Shown piece by piece: positions 26,956-36,907 of a DNA stretch of 63,317 bases (position 1 is the first letter of the stretch; every line of letters starts with the position of its first letter). The notes beneath the pieces are model-generated. The model was not told where the DNA came from, did not search any database, and saw nothing but the letters and a program-made list of their open reading frames with translations. The stretch is from Helicobacter sp. 11S03491-1. GTDB taxonomy: Bacteria; Campylobacterota; Campylobacteria; Campylobacterales; Helicobacteraceae. The stretch lies in contig NZ_MLAO01000013.1 of assembly GCF_002272835.1 (NCBI RefSeq), forward strand, positions 1 through 63,317, given 5' to 3'. Position numbers and translations under genes: made by a program.

Positions 26956-28011
26956 TCACACAATATATTTTACGATCCGGCTTGCTCCATTTGGCATAAT
27001 CTTCTCCCTTAATCTCTTGCTTATTTGTGCGATACCTTTTATCCCTTCTTTATCAACACTATTAAGTTTATCCATAAAATCAAATAAAATTTCAGGATAA
27101 AGCCCATCCTCTTGTCTGGCTATAATTCCAAGCCCATCTTGGGCAAACTCTAAGGCGTTATAATATTGATGATTGCTTGCTGCATAAGGATAAGGAATAA
27201 AGATGGCAGGCAAACCATTTGCTGCTATCTCCCATACACTACTAGCTCCCGCCCTACCCACACAAATATCTGCTTGAGTAATTTTATCTACCAGATTTTT
27301 ATCAAAACTAAAAAGATCAACTTGATCTAAAAGATCTAACTTTGCATATAAATCTTTTACGCGCTCAAAATCTATTTTTCCACATTGATGGATTACCTTT
27401 ATTCCTTTACTCAAAAGCTTTTTTGCTACCAAAATGGCAAAATCATTAATAGCTCTGGCTCCTTGTGAACCTCCCAAAAAAATCACACATTTTATTTCTT
27501 CTCGAATCCTGGATTTTAAAAAAAATTCATTTCTAAGAGGATAAGAAGTTTTGATATAATTCTTTCCTTTTTGAGTAAAACTCCCGAATACAGCTTTGGC
27601 AAAAGGACTTAAAAGTTTATTTAAACTCCCCTTAATAGCATTTTGTTCGTGAATAAAAAGTGTTTTATTGCATAACAAAGCTCCTAAGCTTGCAGGTCCG
27701 CCGGAAAATCCACCCACACTAAATACAGTTTGAATTTTGTAAATCTTAAAAATCTTGCATGCTTGAAAAGTTGCGAATACTTGCTTCCATAATGATTTAA
27801 AAATTCCCGGACCTTTTTTATTCACCACACCCAAAGTATTTAGAAAATAGCATTTCTCAAACAAATCACTACTTTCAAACCACTCTCTATCTTGCCCATT
27901 AAGAGAACCAATATATACCAATACGTGATCATTTTTTTGAAACTCTTGGGCTAAAGCCTTAGCAATAGCCAAATGCCCTCCTGTTCCTCCTCCTGTGATA
28001 ACAATATTCAT
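26956..28011 (-). CDS. murG: UDP-GlcNAc:lipid I N-acetylglucosaminyltransferase MurG
   Basis: A 351-residue peripheral membrane GT28 enzyme that makes lipid II for peptidoglycan. It has the N-terminal GGGTGGH loop, the second GGFSGGPA loop and the UDP-GlcNAc-binding block VGRAGASSVWEIAANGLPAIFIPYPYAASNHQ. I take the ATG at 28011 as start (AGGGA upstream) rather than the TTG before it. It lies 22 bases downstream of fliW, so both genes probably share the sigma54 promoter at 28470-28487. Confidence 0.95.
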   Translation of the reverse strand: MNIVITGGGTGGHLAIAKALAQEFQKNDHVLVYIGSLNGQDREWFESSDLFEKCYFLNTLGVVNKKGPGIFKSLWKQVFATFQACKIFKIYKIQTVFSVGGFSGGPASLGALLCNKTLFIHEQNAIKGSLNKLLSPFAKAVFGSFTQKGKNYIKTSYPLRNEFFLKSRIREEIKCVIFLGGSQGARAINDFAILVAKKLLSKGIKVIHQCGKIDFERVKDLYAKLDLLDQVDLFSFDKNLVDKITQADICVGRAGASSVWEIAANGLPAIFIPYPYAASNHQYYNALEFAQDGLGIIARQEDGLYPEILFDFMDKLNSVDKEGIKGIAQISKRLREKIMPNGASRIVKYIV

Positions 28012-28033
28012 CAATATCCCTCAAAAATAAAAT

Positions 28034-28429
28034 TTAAGCGCCCACTTCTTGCTTGATAAAAGATTTGAGCGTATCTCTAAATCCAAAATCCGGATAATCC
28101 ATCATCGAAAGCGCAACCTGGGCTGCACTATGATTTTTGGGATTAAAAATCAAAGGAGCTAAGAAATTTACCATGGAATCTTGCAAATCTTTTTGCAAAA
28201 CAATCACACAATAAACCTCAACTTGAGAATCCTTATCTAACTCTAAAAGCAATTCTATATATTTAGGCACACTAAAAGAATATTCTCTAAGCATATAGGG
28301 ATTGACCAATATCATACTCAAAGAGTTATCAAGAGTACTTATTTTACTAAAGATTGTATCAATTTTTTCAAATCGCACCTGTGAAACATTTTCAAAACCC
28401 AAAATGGGAGCTTTTAAATCATAAAGCAT
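28034..28429 (-). CDS. fliW: Flagellar assembly factor FliW
   Basis: A 131-residue FliW protein. FliW binds flagellin and the regulator CsrA, thereby linking flagellin secretion to translation. The fold-typical text (KAPILGFENVSQVRFEKID..., LSMILVNPYMLREYSFSVPKYIELLLEL, FLAPLIFNPKNHSAAQVAL) is visible. The ATG at 28429 is preceded by AGGAG. It is followed by murG and preceded by a sigma54 promoter, the arrangement known for HP1154-HP1155 in H. pylori (recall). Confidence 0.88.
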   Translation of the reverse strand: MLYDLKAPILGFENVSQVRFEKIDTIFSKISTLDNSLSMILVNPYMLREYSFSVPKYIELLLELDKDSQVEVYCVIVLQKDLQDSMVNFLAPLIFNPKNHSAAQVALSMMDYPDFGFRDTLKSFIKQEVGA

Positions 28430-28469
28430 ATTTTCTCCTGTAATTATTTGCTTTCTTGTATAATTCAAA

Positions 28470-28487
28470 AAGCAAAACCTATACCAA
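28470..28487 (-). promoter_or_regulatory. Sigma54 (RpoN) promoter of fliW-murG
   Basis: Read on the minus strand the bases are TTGGTATAGGTTTTGCTT, with GG and GC exactly ten bases apart. The start of transcription would fall near 28460, about 31 bases before the fliW ATG at 28429. It sits in the short gap with valS (start 28508), which is transcribed the other way. Confidence 0.85.
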
Positions 28488-28507
28488 AAACTTAACAAGG
28501 AAATCTA

Positions 28508-31174
28508 ATGAATCCAAATTCCGGAGTAAAATCTTACCAACCCAAAGAAATTGAATCAAAGATTTATCAGATCTGTAAAGAAAGAGGATATTTTGAAATA
28601 AATGGGAATCTTCCTATCCAACAAAAGGGCAAAACATTTGCAATTATGATGCCCCCGCCTAATGTAACGGGAGTTTTGCATATCGGTCATGCCCTCACGC
28701 TTACACTTCAAGATATCATCACACGATACAAACGAATGGATGGCTATAAAACTTTATACCAACCCGGACTCGATCATGCAGGTATTGCTACACAAAACAT
28801 TGTAGAAAAGCAACTTTTAGCACAAGGAATTAAGAAAGAAGAAATCGGAAGAGAAGCATTTATCCAAAAAGTATGGGAATGGAAAGAAAAAAGCGGAGGA
28901 GAGATTTTTTCTCAAATGCATCATCTTGGTATCACTCCTGCATGGTCTAGAGAAAGATTTACAATGGATGAGGGGTTGAGAAATGCTGTAAAAAAAGCTT
29001 TTATAAATTGGTATGAAAAGGGATTGATTGTTCAAGATAATTACATGGTTAATTGGTGTACACATGATGGAGCACTTTCAGACATTGAAGTAGAATATGA
29101 AGAAAACCAAGGCAAACTTTATCACCTCAAATACCCTATCAAAAATTCTAAAGATTATCTTATTGTAGCAACTACTCGTCCGGAGACTTATTTTGGCGAT
29201 ACTGCAGTCATGGTACATCCTGATGATAAACGCTACAAACATCTTATAGGACAAAAAGTCATTCTTCCTCTTATCCATAAAGAAATCCCTATTATTGAGG
29301 ATAGTTATGTAGATATGGAGTTTGGAACAGGTTGTGTAAAAGTTACACCTGCTCACGATATAAACGACTATGAAGTGGGTAAAAGACATCATTTAGAATT
29401 TATCGTTGTATTTGATAAAAATGGCTTCCTCAATGAAAATGCTCGAGAATTTTGCGGACTTGAGAGATTAGAGGCCAGAGAGAAAATTATAGAAAAATTA
29501 TCCCTTGAGGGTTTTGTAGAAAAAATACAAGATTATACCAATCAAATAGGCAAATGTTATCGATGTGGTAATATTATTGAACCCTATATATCTAAACAAT
29601 GGTTTGTCAAAGCTGAGGTTGCCAAAGGGGCAATACAAAAAGTTAATGCTAACCTCACTAACTTCTACCCTGCTCAATGGAAAAATAATTATAATGCTTG
29701 GATGAGAGATTTGAAAGATTGGTGTATCTCACGACAATTATGGTGGGGGCATAGAATCCCTATATGGACTTGCGAATGCTCCCACACATTTGCAAGCCAA
29801 GAAGACATGCCAAGTCATTGCCCACAATGTGGGAGTAAAAATCTCACGCAAGATCCTGATGTGCTTGATACATGGTTTAGTTCAGGATTATGGGCTTTTA
29901 GCACTCTTGGATGGGGGAATAATCATTGGGGAGAAGGAGAAAAATGGCAAAAAGATGATTTGGAGGAATTCTATCCCAATTCTTTGCTTATCACCGGGTT
30001 TGATATTTTATTTTTCTGGGTAGCCAGAATGCTTCTAAGTGGAGAATCCCTATTGGGCAAACTTCCCTTTAAAGACATCTATTTGCACGCATTAGTCCGA
30101 GATGAAAATGGACAAAAAATGAGTAAAAGCAAGGGAAATGTTATTGATCCTTTAAAAATGATAGAAATTTATGGCGCAGATAGTCTCCGATTCAGTTTGG
30201 CAATTTTATGTGCTCAAGGCAGAGATATCAGACTCTCCACCTCACAACTTGAAATTTCAAAAAATTTCGCAAACAAACTTTTTAACGCTGTAAATTTTTT
30301 AATGCTGTATCTAGAACAAATAAACACTCAAGAAGCGTTAAATAAAGGATTTGGAGATAAAGAAAAATTGCAAGATTTTACAACCCCCTTGGGTCGATAT
30401 GCCAAATCAAGACTCAATCTTGCCACTCAAGAAATAAGAATAGCTCTTGATTCTTATCGATTCAATGATGGGGCAAGTATTTTATATCGATTTTTATGGG
30501 GAGAGTTTTGCGATTGGTTTATTGAATTTTGCAAAGCTGATAAGCCCTCTGTATATGAACTTGGCAGTATTCTTAAAGAAGCCCTCAAACTCTTACACCC
30601 TTATATGCCTTTTTTAAGCGAAGATTTGTGGCATAAACTCAATGCTTCTTCTTTGGAAAATTCTCCATCCATCATGGTAACCTCTTATCCTGCACAAACG
30701 CTGCGTGATGAAGAGATTGAAAATGAATTTATGATTTTAAAAGATGCCATTATTTCTATCAGGAGAGTTAAAATAGCCCTAGATATTGGGAATAAACAAA
30801 TTTCAAAAGTCTTTTTGCGCCTAAATCAAACGCCTAAAGATCTAAAACTTCTTCAAAAATTTATCCCCAAACTTGCCAAAGTTCAAGATGTAGAAATTAT
30901 TACTTATAAACCTCAAAATGTTGTCTCTGATATTAGCGATTATTGTGAAAGTTATTTGAGTCTGGAAGGAATTGACTTAAGCGGGATTCTTAAGCGTCTC
31001 TATTCCCAAAGAGATAAATTAGAAAAAGAAATTTCTAAGCTCCAATCTATGCTTCATAATGAAAAATTTATTCAAAATGCGCCTAAGGAAGTTTTAGCTA
31101 CAAATCAAAAAAACCTCCAAGAATGTGAAGATAAACTATTAAAAGTGAAAAATGAATTAAAAGCATTTTTATGA
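28508..31174 (+). CDS. valS: Valyl-tRNA synthetase
   Basis: An 888-residue class I aminoacyl-tRNA synthetase. HIGH motif as HIGH (about residues 58-61) in PPPNVTGVLHIGHAL, KMSKS motif (about 537-541) in GQKMSKSKGNVIDP, an editing domain (TTRPETYFGDTAVMVHP), a zinc-binding region (CYRCGNIIEP and CECSHTF...CPQCGSK), an anticodon-binding domain, and a C-terminal coiled coil that is usual in ValRS. It is intact. The secretion cluster follows after 67 bases. Confidence 0.97.
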   Translation: MNPNSGVKSYQPKEIESKIYQICKERGYFEINGNLPIQQKGKTFAIMMPPPNVTGVLHIGHALTLTLQDIITRYKRMDGYKTLYQPGLDHAGIATQNIVEKQLLAQGIKKEEIGREAFIQKVWEWKEKSGGEIFSQMHHLGITPAWSRERFTMDEGLRNAVKKAFINWYEKGLIVQDNYMVNWCTHDGALSDIEVEYEENQGKLYHLKYPIKNSKDYLIVATTRPETYFGDTAVMVHPDDKRYKHLIGQKVILPLIHKEIPIIEDSYVDMEFGTGCVKVTPAHDINDYEVGKRHHLEFIVVFDKNGFLNENAREFCGLERLEAREKIIEKLSLEGFVEKIQDYTNQIGKCYRCGNIIEPYISKQWFVKAEVAKGAIQKVNANLTNFYPAQWKNNYNAWMRDLKDWCISRQLWWGHRIPIWTCECSHTFASQEDMPSHCPQCGSKNLTQDPDVLDTWFSSGLWAFSTLGWGNNHWGEGEKWQKDDLEEFYPNSLLITGFDILFFWVARMLLSGESLLGKLPFKDIYLHALVRDENGQKMSKSKGNVIDPLKMIEIYGADSLRFSLAILCAQGRDIRLSTSQLEISKNFANKLFNAVNFLMLYLEQINTQEALNKGFGDKEKLQDFTTPLGRYAKSRLNLATQEIRIALDSYRFNDGASILYRFLWGEFCDWFIEFCKADKPSVYELGSILKEALKLLHPYMPFLSEDLWHKLNASSLENSPSIMVTSYPAQTLRDEEIENEFMILKDAIISIRRVKIALDIGNKQISKVFLRLNQTPKDLKLLQKFIPKLAKVQDVEIITYKPQNVVSDISDYCESYLSLEGIDLSGILKRLYSQRDKLEKEISKLQSMLHNEKFIQNAPKEVLATNQKNLQECEDKLLKVKNELKAFL

Positions 31175-31241
31175 TTTAAATTATTTTTAACTAAATATTT
31201 GTAATAATAATGTTTTTGATTTTTTGGAGGCATTATTTAGA

Positions 31242-32489
31242 ATGATAAGTATGAAAAAACAAAATAAAATTATTTATTTTGATAATAAAACACAAGTTTT
31301 TTTAGATACACATTTAACCCCGATAAAACCATCAAAATCAGATACCATCATTGAATGTATCCATGGGGCAAAACTTATCAAACATCAAATTCGTATCGAC
31401 AAAAATTCTCCTATTCCTTCTGCTTTTGCAATAAGTGATTGGCTTTATGCTCAGTGCATTCAAGAAGGTATTTTTGATTTAAATATTCAATATGCCCTCA
31501 CTTATCTTCATGAAGAAACATCTGTTGAAGAAATTTTTCAAATCTATGCCTACAAACTAGAGCTTGCATTTTCAAACTATCAAGTTTTTATCCCGGATAT
31601 TTTCCTCCCTATGGCTCTAGACTCCAAATATTTACAATCAAGTTTATTTTTATTTGATGACAATCTTGTTTTTTACCATCATGATAAACTTCTCTATCAT
31701 TCGCCCTTTCCGGATACAGATGCTATTTTTAAGGCACTCCATTATATCCGGGCAATCTACACTATGCCTTCCGCACTCTATACTTGCACTCAAAAAAGTT
31801 TTGACTTAAATATTCCTGTCGTTCCTATAAATACACTTATTGAGAATACCCCTGAACCTATGGTCACGCTCGCATTTGTCTATTTTTCTAAACTCCAAAA
31901 TACACCCTTGCCTATTTTAAAATCAAATGAAAAATTTTACATCACCAAAAGTAAAAGCTTCAATATGCTGCTTCAAATTGCCCTCATGGCTATATTAATG
32001 CTTTTATACCCAACATTTTTATTTATTCATGGTCTTTATTTGAAAAAACACTCCGAAAATCTCGCTTATCAAAATATTCAAATACTTCAAAACAACACTT
32101 CTGCCCACACACAAACTCATGCATCTCTTGCTCGGCTGGAAAATATAAAAAATCAAAACAACTCTATAGAAGAACATTTAAATTTATTAAATAAAATTCA
32201 AATTTCTTATACCCCTAGATATAATTTTATTGCTAAATTAGCTAAAATTATTCAAGATAAAAATATTTTTATTGAAGATTTTTATTTTGTAAGTGATATT
32301 TTTGAAAATATTTTAAGCTTCAAAATCAGACTAAAAGCTTCTTGCGAACAAGAAATTCTCCATTTTATACAAGATTTGAAAAACACTTCTTTAATTGCAA
32401 ATAACCATCAAGAGATTTTTCATCATAAAATCTACACATCGCAAAAAGAATTTTCAACTGAAGTTATTTGGGTTAGCAATGCTTACTAA
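31242..32489 (+). CDS. GspL/PilM-N-like assembly protein of a type II secretion/type IV pilus-like system
   Basis: A 415-residue bitopic protein: cytoplasmic N-terminal part (1-240, possibly actin-like as in PilM/GspL), one transmembrane helix (LLQIALMAILMLLYPTFLFIHGLYL, about 246-270), then a coiled coil and a small periplasmic domain (NKIQISYTPRYNFIAKLAKIIQDKNIFIEDFYFV) as in PilN. The ATG at 31242 is preceded by GGAGG with 11-base spacing. It begins a tight seven-gene unit. The family assignment comes from architecture and from position upstream of PilO-like, secretin, ATPase and platform genes. Confidence 0.6.
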   Translation: MISMKKQNKIIYFDNKTQVFLDTHLTPIKPSKSDTIIECIHGAKLIKHQIRIDKNSPIPSAFAISDWLYAQCIQEGIFDLNIQYALTYLHEETSVEEIFQIYAYKLELAFSNYQVFIPDIFLPMALDSKYLQSSLFLFDDNLVFYHHDKLLYHSPFPDTDAIFKALHYIRAIYTMPSALYTCTQKSFDLNIPVVPINTLIENTPEPMVTLAFVYFSKLQNTPLPILKSNEKFYITKSKSFNMLLQIALMAILMLLYPTFLFIHGLYLKKHSENLAYQNIQILQNNTSAHTQTHASLARLENIKNQNNSIEEHLNLLNKIQISYTPRYNFIAKLAKIIQDKNIFIEDFYFVSDIFENILSFKIRLKASCEQEILHFIQDLKNTSLIANNHQEIFHHKIYTSQKEFSTEVIWVSNAY

Positions 32490-33030
32490 AACCTTTTATT
32501 CCATTGATAAATACCTCTCTACAAAAACAATAAGAGAAATTTTTATGATTTATATCCTGTCTTTAGGGCTAGTCTTTTTTATTATTTATTTTTGGATATT
32601 GCCTCCTATAAACACAACCCTAAAAGAACACAAAAAAATTTATAAACAAACAGAACTTGCATTCAAAGCAAATTTAGCTAATTCTAAAAAACTCTCACAT
32701 ACCCTGGAAAAGTCCTCTTCTAAAGAAATTTTATTACAAAATCAAAGCTTAACTCAAGATATTGAAACTTTGAAAAAACTTTCAAAATCAAATTATGACT
32801 TGCTTGAAAATATAACAACCCTCACAAAGAATTTAAACCTTAAAATTATTTCAGACATACAAGCAGATCAAAAAAGTATAAAATTCACTCTGATAGGAGA
32901 TTTTGAAAATATTATGGAATGGATACGCAATCTTGAAGAAAACCATTTTGTCTTTATTCAAGATTTTCATTTTTTACTCAAAAACAACAAGCTAACTTGC
33001 CAAATAACAATTAAAAATTTAGGTCTGTAA
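32479..33030 (+). CDS. PilO/GspM-like bitopic inner-membrane protein
   Basis: A 183-residue protein with one transmembrane segment (IREIFMIYILSLGLVFFIIYFWILPP), a long coiled coil (about 50-115) and a C-terminal domain (LNLKIISDIQADQKSIKFTLIGDFENIMEWIRNLEENHFVFIQDFHF) that fits the PilO periplasmic alpha/beta fold. The start at 32479 overlaps the preceding gene by 11 bases. It would form the inner-membrane alignment complex with the upstream GspL/PilN-like protein. Confidence 0.6.
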   Translation: MLTKTFYSIDKYLSTKTIREIFMIYILSLGLVFFIIYFWILPPINTTLKEHKKIYKQTELAFKANLANSKKLSHTLEKSSSKEILLQNQSLTQDIETLKKLSKSNYDLLENITTLTKNLNLKIISDIQADQKSIKFTLIGDFENIMEWIRNLEENHFVFIQDFHFLLKNNKLTCQITIKNLGL

Positions 33031-33332
33031 TGATAAGATATTTATTTGCAATATTTTTTACTCTTGCATATGGAAATGATTTACAAACACTTAAAACACC
33101 TATTTCTATCCCCAAACAAAATATTTTCAATATATTTAGTCCATTCATAATTCAAAAACCAAAACTCGAAATTATCATTAATCAAAGAGCAAAAATCAAT
33201 GGCAAATGGTATAAACTCCATCAAAAATTTTTAGAATACTCCATCAATGAAATTGGAAAAAACTTTGTTGTATTAGAAAATTCACACCAAACCCTTACGC
33301 TCTATACCCACCCTCCAAAGGAACAAAAATGA
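33030..33332 (+). CDS. Small exported PilP-like component
   Basis: A 100-residue protein with an N-terminal signal sequence (MIRYLFAIFFTLAYG) and a compact domain, KAKLEIIINQRAKINGKWYKLHQKFLEYSINEIGKNFVVLEN-like in layout, that resembles the 'NG....GD....Y.V..I....V.L' strand pattern of PilP/GspC domains linking the inner-membrane complex to the secretin. Its ATG overlaps the upstream stop (TAATG) and its end overlaps the secretin start. No sequence motif is decisive. Confidence 0.5.
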   Translation: MIRYLFAIFFTLAYGNDLQTLKTPISIPKQNIFNIFSPFIIQKPKLEIIINQRAKINGKWYKLHQKFLEYSINEIGKNFVVLENSHQTLTLYTHPPKEQK

Positions 33333-34852
33333 AAAAAATTTTTGTGTTTATGTGTTATTTTTTCATAGCACAAGGAATGGATTTGTGTAATGACAAGAAA
33401 TTTAATATATCTATCCATCAAGATGTGCCCCTCCAAGAAGTCCTTGAGGAAATAGCCAATGAATGTTCTTTTAGTATTATTTATGCAGATGTTAAAACCA
33501 AAGAATTGCTTAATTCTCAAAAATTAACCCTCAATCTTAAGAATAAGAAAATAGATTATTTATTCAATATTATCGCCGAAGGGGCTGATTTGGATTATCA
33601 AATCAAAGATAGTCATATCAAAATTCAAAGATTTCTTACCAAAACTTTTAATATTGATTATGTCGCTACTGCACGTGTTGGATCAAGCAATACAGATGTC
33701 ATCTTTTCTCAAGATACCCAAAACAATCTCTATCCGAACCAATTTTATTCTTATAATGACTCACAAAATGATGCTCATCAAAAAGCTATGTCTTTAGGAA
33801 GCGATCAAACTAAACTCAACGTTGGACGTAGCGGGACAAAAATCTATTCCATTGATGAGTTAAATTTTTGGGGAGAACTCAAAAATGAACTTTATGCCAT
33901 TACTTACCGCCCCGGCGATAAAAATCAGCCCCAAAAATCTACAGAAAATAAAAAATCCATTGTTATCAACAAAGTAGCCGGACTTGTTACTATTACAGCA
34001 ACACCCTCTCAAATCAAACGTGTGCAAAATTATATCCATTGGCTTAATCAAAAAATGCAAGCTCAAGTTCTCATTGATGTCAATATCCTTACTATTTCAC
34101 ACAACAACACAGATACTGCGGGTGTCAATTGGGCAGAAATCTACAAACTGGGAATTCAAGCACAAGATCCTTCAGATGGTCTTATTTCTTTGAGTAAAGA
34201 AAATTTCAATTATGGGATTAATATCTTCCCTCAAGAGCTTAGTATTGCTAAAATCTTGCAATTTTTAAATACTTATGGAAAAGTTAGCTCTGTATCAAAC
34301 CCTAAAGTCCTCACCCTTAACAACCAACCTGCCATTATTTCTGTAGGCAATGTATTGCGATACTCTCAAAATCTTGTTTATCAAAATAGCACCAATACAG
34401 CTGTCGTCCAAAATATCGGCGAACAATTCCCAACAATATTTTCCGGAGTTCTTCTGGATGTTACCCCCTCTATCAGTAAAGATTATGTCATTTTAAAAAT
34501 TAACCCCTCCATCACAAGCGCCAAAGATACAATGATTGAAAACCAACCCAACGCCTTAAAATCACCCCCTAATCTATCTACGAACCAACTCTCTTCAATA
34601 GTCAAACTTCAAAATAATCAAAAAGTAATCCTCGGAGGACTTATCCACAAAACTCATTCTATTGTTGAAAAAAAGATCCCTTTATTGGGTTCAGTCCCTA
34701 TCCTAAAATACCTTTTTTCTTATAAAAAAAATCTCAAGCAAACACAAGAAATGGTCATTATCATTACTCCTAAAATCATTGCTTCAAATACTCCTTCTAT
34801 GCAAGATTTGGGGTATGAATATCTTCAGGAAAAGCATCATGAGACAAATTAA
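33329..34852 (+). CDS. Secretin (GspD/PilQ/MshL family), Cts-like
   Basis: A 507-residue outer-membrane secretin. Signal peptide 1-17 (FVFMCYFFIAQG), an N0/STN-type domain (FNISIHQDVPLQEVLEEIANECSFSIIYAD), an N1-like KVAGLVTITATPSQIKRVQNYIHWLNQK, and the C-terminal secretin core ending LLGSVPILKYLFSYKKNLKQTQEMVIIITPKII. It would form the channel of the secretion/uptake machine. It corresponds in role to Campylobacter CtsD. Start overlaps the PilP-like gene by 4 bases. Confidence 0.88.
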   Translation: MKKIFVFMCYFFIAQGMDLCNDKKFNISIHQDVPLQEVLEEIANECSFSIIYADVKTKELLNSQKLTLNLKNKKIDYLFNIIAEGADLDYQIKDSHIKIQRFLTKTFNIDYVATARVGSSNTDVIFSQDTQNNLYPNQFYSYNDSQNDAHQKAMSLGSDQTKLNVGRSGTKIYSIDELNFWGELKNELYAITYRPGDKNQPQKSTENKKSIVINKVAGLVTITATPSQIKRVQNYIHWLNQKMQAQVLIDVNILTISHNNTDTAGVNWAEIYKLGIQAQDPSDGLISLSKENFNYGINIFPQELSIAKILQFLNTYGKVSSVSNPKVLTLNNQPAIISVGNVLRYSQNLVYQNSTNTAVVQNIGEQFPTIFSGVLLDVTPSISKDYVILKINPSITSAKDTMIENQPNALKSPPNLSTNQLSSIVKLQNNQKVILGGLIHKTHSIVEKKIPLLGSVPILKYLFSYKKNLKQTQEMVIIITPKIIASNTPSMQDLGYEYLQEKHHETN

Positions 34853-35312
34853 AATAACTCCACAAATCAAATTATCATCTATTATTATAAGCATTTCGAT
34901 AACTTGTGGGGTAGTAATTTTTGGCATATATTTTTATCAAACAAAAATACAAATAAATAATACAAAAATCACCCAACCCCAACCAAAATATTCCCCACAT
35001 GCCCTCACAAAAATACCACAAAAAGTAATTTCATCTGCTCCACATGCGATCATGATACCAAAGCCTACTTTTTATATGGGCACAATTTTGGGGACACTCA
35101 CTTATAATCATGCCCTAAAAATTGCCAAAGATTATTATGAAAATCAATCCTATGAAAATGCTATGATATGGGCTTATAGGGCTAATCAAATCAATCACAA
35201 AGACTTAAAAAGTTGGGTTGTTTATACCCAAAGTCTCTCAAAAATAGGCAGACAAAAAGAAGCTCAAGAATTAATGCAACAAGCCCAAAAAGTTTTGAAG
35301 ATAAAAAAATGA
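34839..35312 (+). CDS. Membrane-anchored TPR-like accessory protein
   Basis: A 157-residue protein: one N-terminal transmembrane helix (LSSIIISISITCGVVIFGIYFY), a Pro/Lys-rich linker, and a C-terminal TPR-like helical pair (YNHALKIAKDYYENQSYENAMIWAYRANQINHKDLKSWVVYTQSLSKIGRQKEAQELMQQA). The start at 34839 has AGGA upstream and overlaps the secretin by 14 bases; its TGA overlaps the ATPase ATG (ATGA). It is probably an assembly or piloting factor for the secretin complex. No pilin cleavage motif is present. Confidence 0.6.
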   Translation: MRQIKITPQIKLSSIIISISITCGVVIFGIYFYQTKIQINNTKITQPQPKYSPHALTKIPQKVISSAPHAIMIPKPTFYMGTILGTLTYNHALKIAKDYYENQSYENAMIWAYRANQINHKDLKSWVVYTQSLSKIGRQKEAQELMQQAQKVLKIKK

Positions 35313-36907
35313 AACAAAAATTTCAAGCATTTATGCAAAAAAATCATATCCCGGAATTTTGCCCTCATCATCTTATTGAATACCTTCAAACAACTCAAGA
35401 ATCCTTTGAGCAAGCCTTAAAAGAATTTTCAGAATATGCTCAAGATATTATACGAGCCTCCGGATTAAAATATGCCTGTCTTGATGAGTGGATGAGTGAT
35501 GAGAAGTCTTGTATGCTCATTCATTATGATTTGGCTCTCAAACTCAAAACCTTTATTTACACCATTGAGACTCAAAAAATTAATCTTATCACCCTTGAAC
35601 CTTATCATATTGAAAATATCAATCTCTTAGAAGAACTTATCAAACAAAAATACCCGACTTATAGTTTTGAATTTTATCTCACAAGCTTAAAATCCTTTTA
35701 TGCTGCCCTTGATAACCTCAAAACCCAAGAACATATCTACCATATTAGCGCCCAAATTCAAGATCCCATTAAATATGAAGCAAGCATCACCCATCTTTAT
35801 CATTATATTCTTGAGAATGCTATTACTCAAAAAGCAAGTGATTTACATTTAGAATCTAAAGCCACTTATGCAAGCCTTAGAATTCGTCAAGATGGCAAGA
35901 TCAAAGAAATTTCCAGAATCAAAACAGACATTTTCGAATTATTATGCAACAAAATCAAACTGGAATCAAAGCTTGATATTAGCGAAAAAAGACTCCCTCA
36001 AGATGGTCGTTATACTTTGTCAATCAATCACAAAGAATATGATTTTAGGATTTCTTGTGTCCCTATTTATTATGGAGAAAGTATCGTCATTCGAATACTT
36101 TATAAACAAAACAATTCTTTAAGTCTCAAAAACCTTAATCTCACTCCCGATAATCTCTGTATAATCCAAAAAAGTATCCAAGCTCCTCATGGGATTATTT
36201 TGGTTACAGGACCTACAGGAAGTGGTAAATCCACCACATTATATGCCTTATTAGAAACTATCCAATCCAGAGATAAAAAACTCATCACCATTGAAGATCC
36301 CATCGAATATCAAATCAATCTTGCTGCACAAGTCCAAATCAATCCTGATTATGGATTTGGATTTTCTGATGCCCTAAGAGCTATCCTTCGCCAAGATCCC
36401 GATATTATTATGGTAGGAGAAATTCGCGATCAAGAAACTCTTCAACTTGCTATGCAAGCTTCTCTTACGGGACATCTTGTGTTTTCTACTATCCACACCA
36501 ATGATTGCAAAAGTACAATTGAAAGACTTCTGGACATGGGCGCACAACCATATTTGCTTAACTCAAGTTTAATTGCAATTATTTCTCAAAGATTGGTAAG
36601 AAAACTTTGCCCTCATTGCAAAAAACCTCATACCCATACCCCCAAAATAACATCAAAATTTTTATCCTCTTCATCTGCATTTTTTATCTCTAATGGTTGT
36701 GAAAAATGCAATATGCAAGGATTTTTAGGTAGAGAGGCGATTGTTGAAGTTCTGGAAATTACCCCTGAAATCAAAAATATTTTGTTAGATAAACCCAAAC
36801 TTCAAGAATATCTCAAAGATTTTAAAACACTCTTTGATGATGGAATTCATAAAGCCTCACAAGGAATTACAAGCTATGAAGAAATCTGCAGGGTCATAAG
36901 AGAATGA
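35309..36907 (+). CDS. GspE/PilB-family secretion ATPase, Cts-like
   Basis: A 532-residue hexameric AAA-like ATPase powering pilus or pseudopilus extension. The Walker A GPTGSGKST (about 300-308), Asp box ITIEDPIEYQ, Walker B PDIIMVGEIRD (about 364-374) and His box GHLVFSTIHTND are intact. The tetracysteine zinc element is CPHC...CEKC (about 434-466), as in GspE/PilB rather than the retraction ATPase PilT. It corresponds to Campylobacter CtsE. ATG at 35309 overlaps the preceding stop. Confidence 0.93.
   Translation: MKQKFQAFMQKNHIPEFCPHHLIEYLQTTQESFEQALKEFSEYAQDIIRASGLKYACLDEWMSDEKSCMLIHYDLALKLKTFIYTIETQKINLITLEPYHIENINLLEELIKQKYPTYSFEFYLTSLKSFYAALDNLKTQEHIYHISAQIQDPIKYEASITHLYHYILENAITQKASDLHLESKATYASLRIRQDGKIKEISRIKTDIFELLCNKIKLESKLDISEKRLPQDGRYTLSINHKEYDFRISCVPIYYGESIVIRILYKQNNSLSLKNLNLTPDNLCIIQKSIQAPHGIILVTGPTGSGKSTTLYALLETIQSRDKKLITIEDPIEYQINLAAQVQINPDYGFGFSDALRAILRQDPDIIMVGEIRDQETLQLAMQASLTGHLVFSTIHTNDCKSTIERLLDMGAQPYLLNSSLIAIISQRLVRKLCPHCKKPHTHTPKITSKFLSSSSAFFISNGCEKCNMQGFLGREAIVEVLEITPEIKNILLDKPKLQEYLKDFKTLFDDGIHKASQGITSYEEICRVIRE

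Noticed and set aside
33030-35312. Search for pilin-type cleavage motifs in the Cts-like cluster
   Set aside because: None of the small proteins has a G-[FM]-x3-E motif after a short basic leader; their hydrophobic segments are normal signal or anchor sequences.
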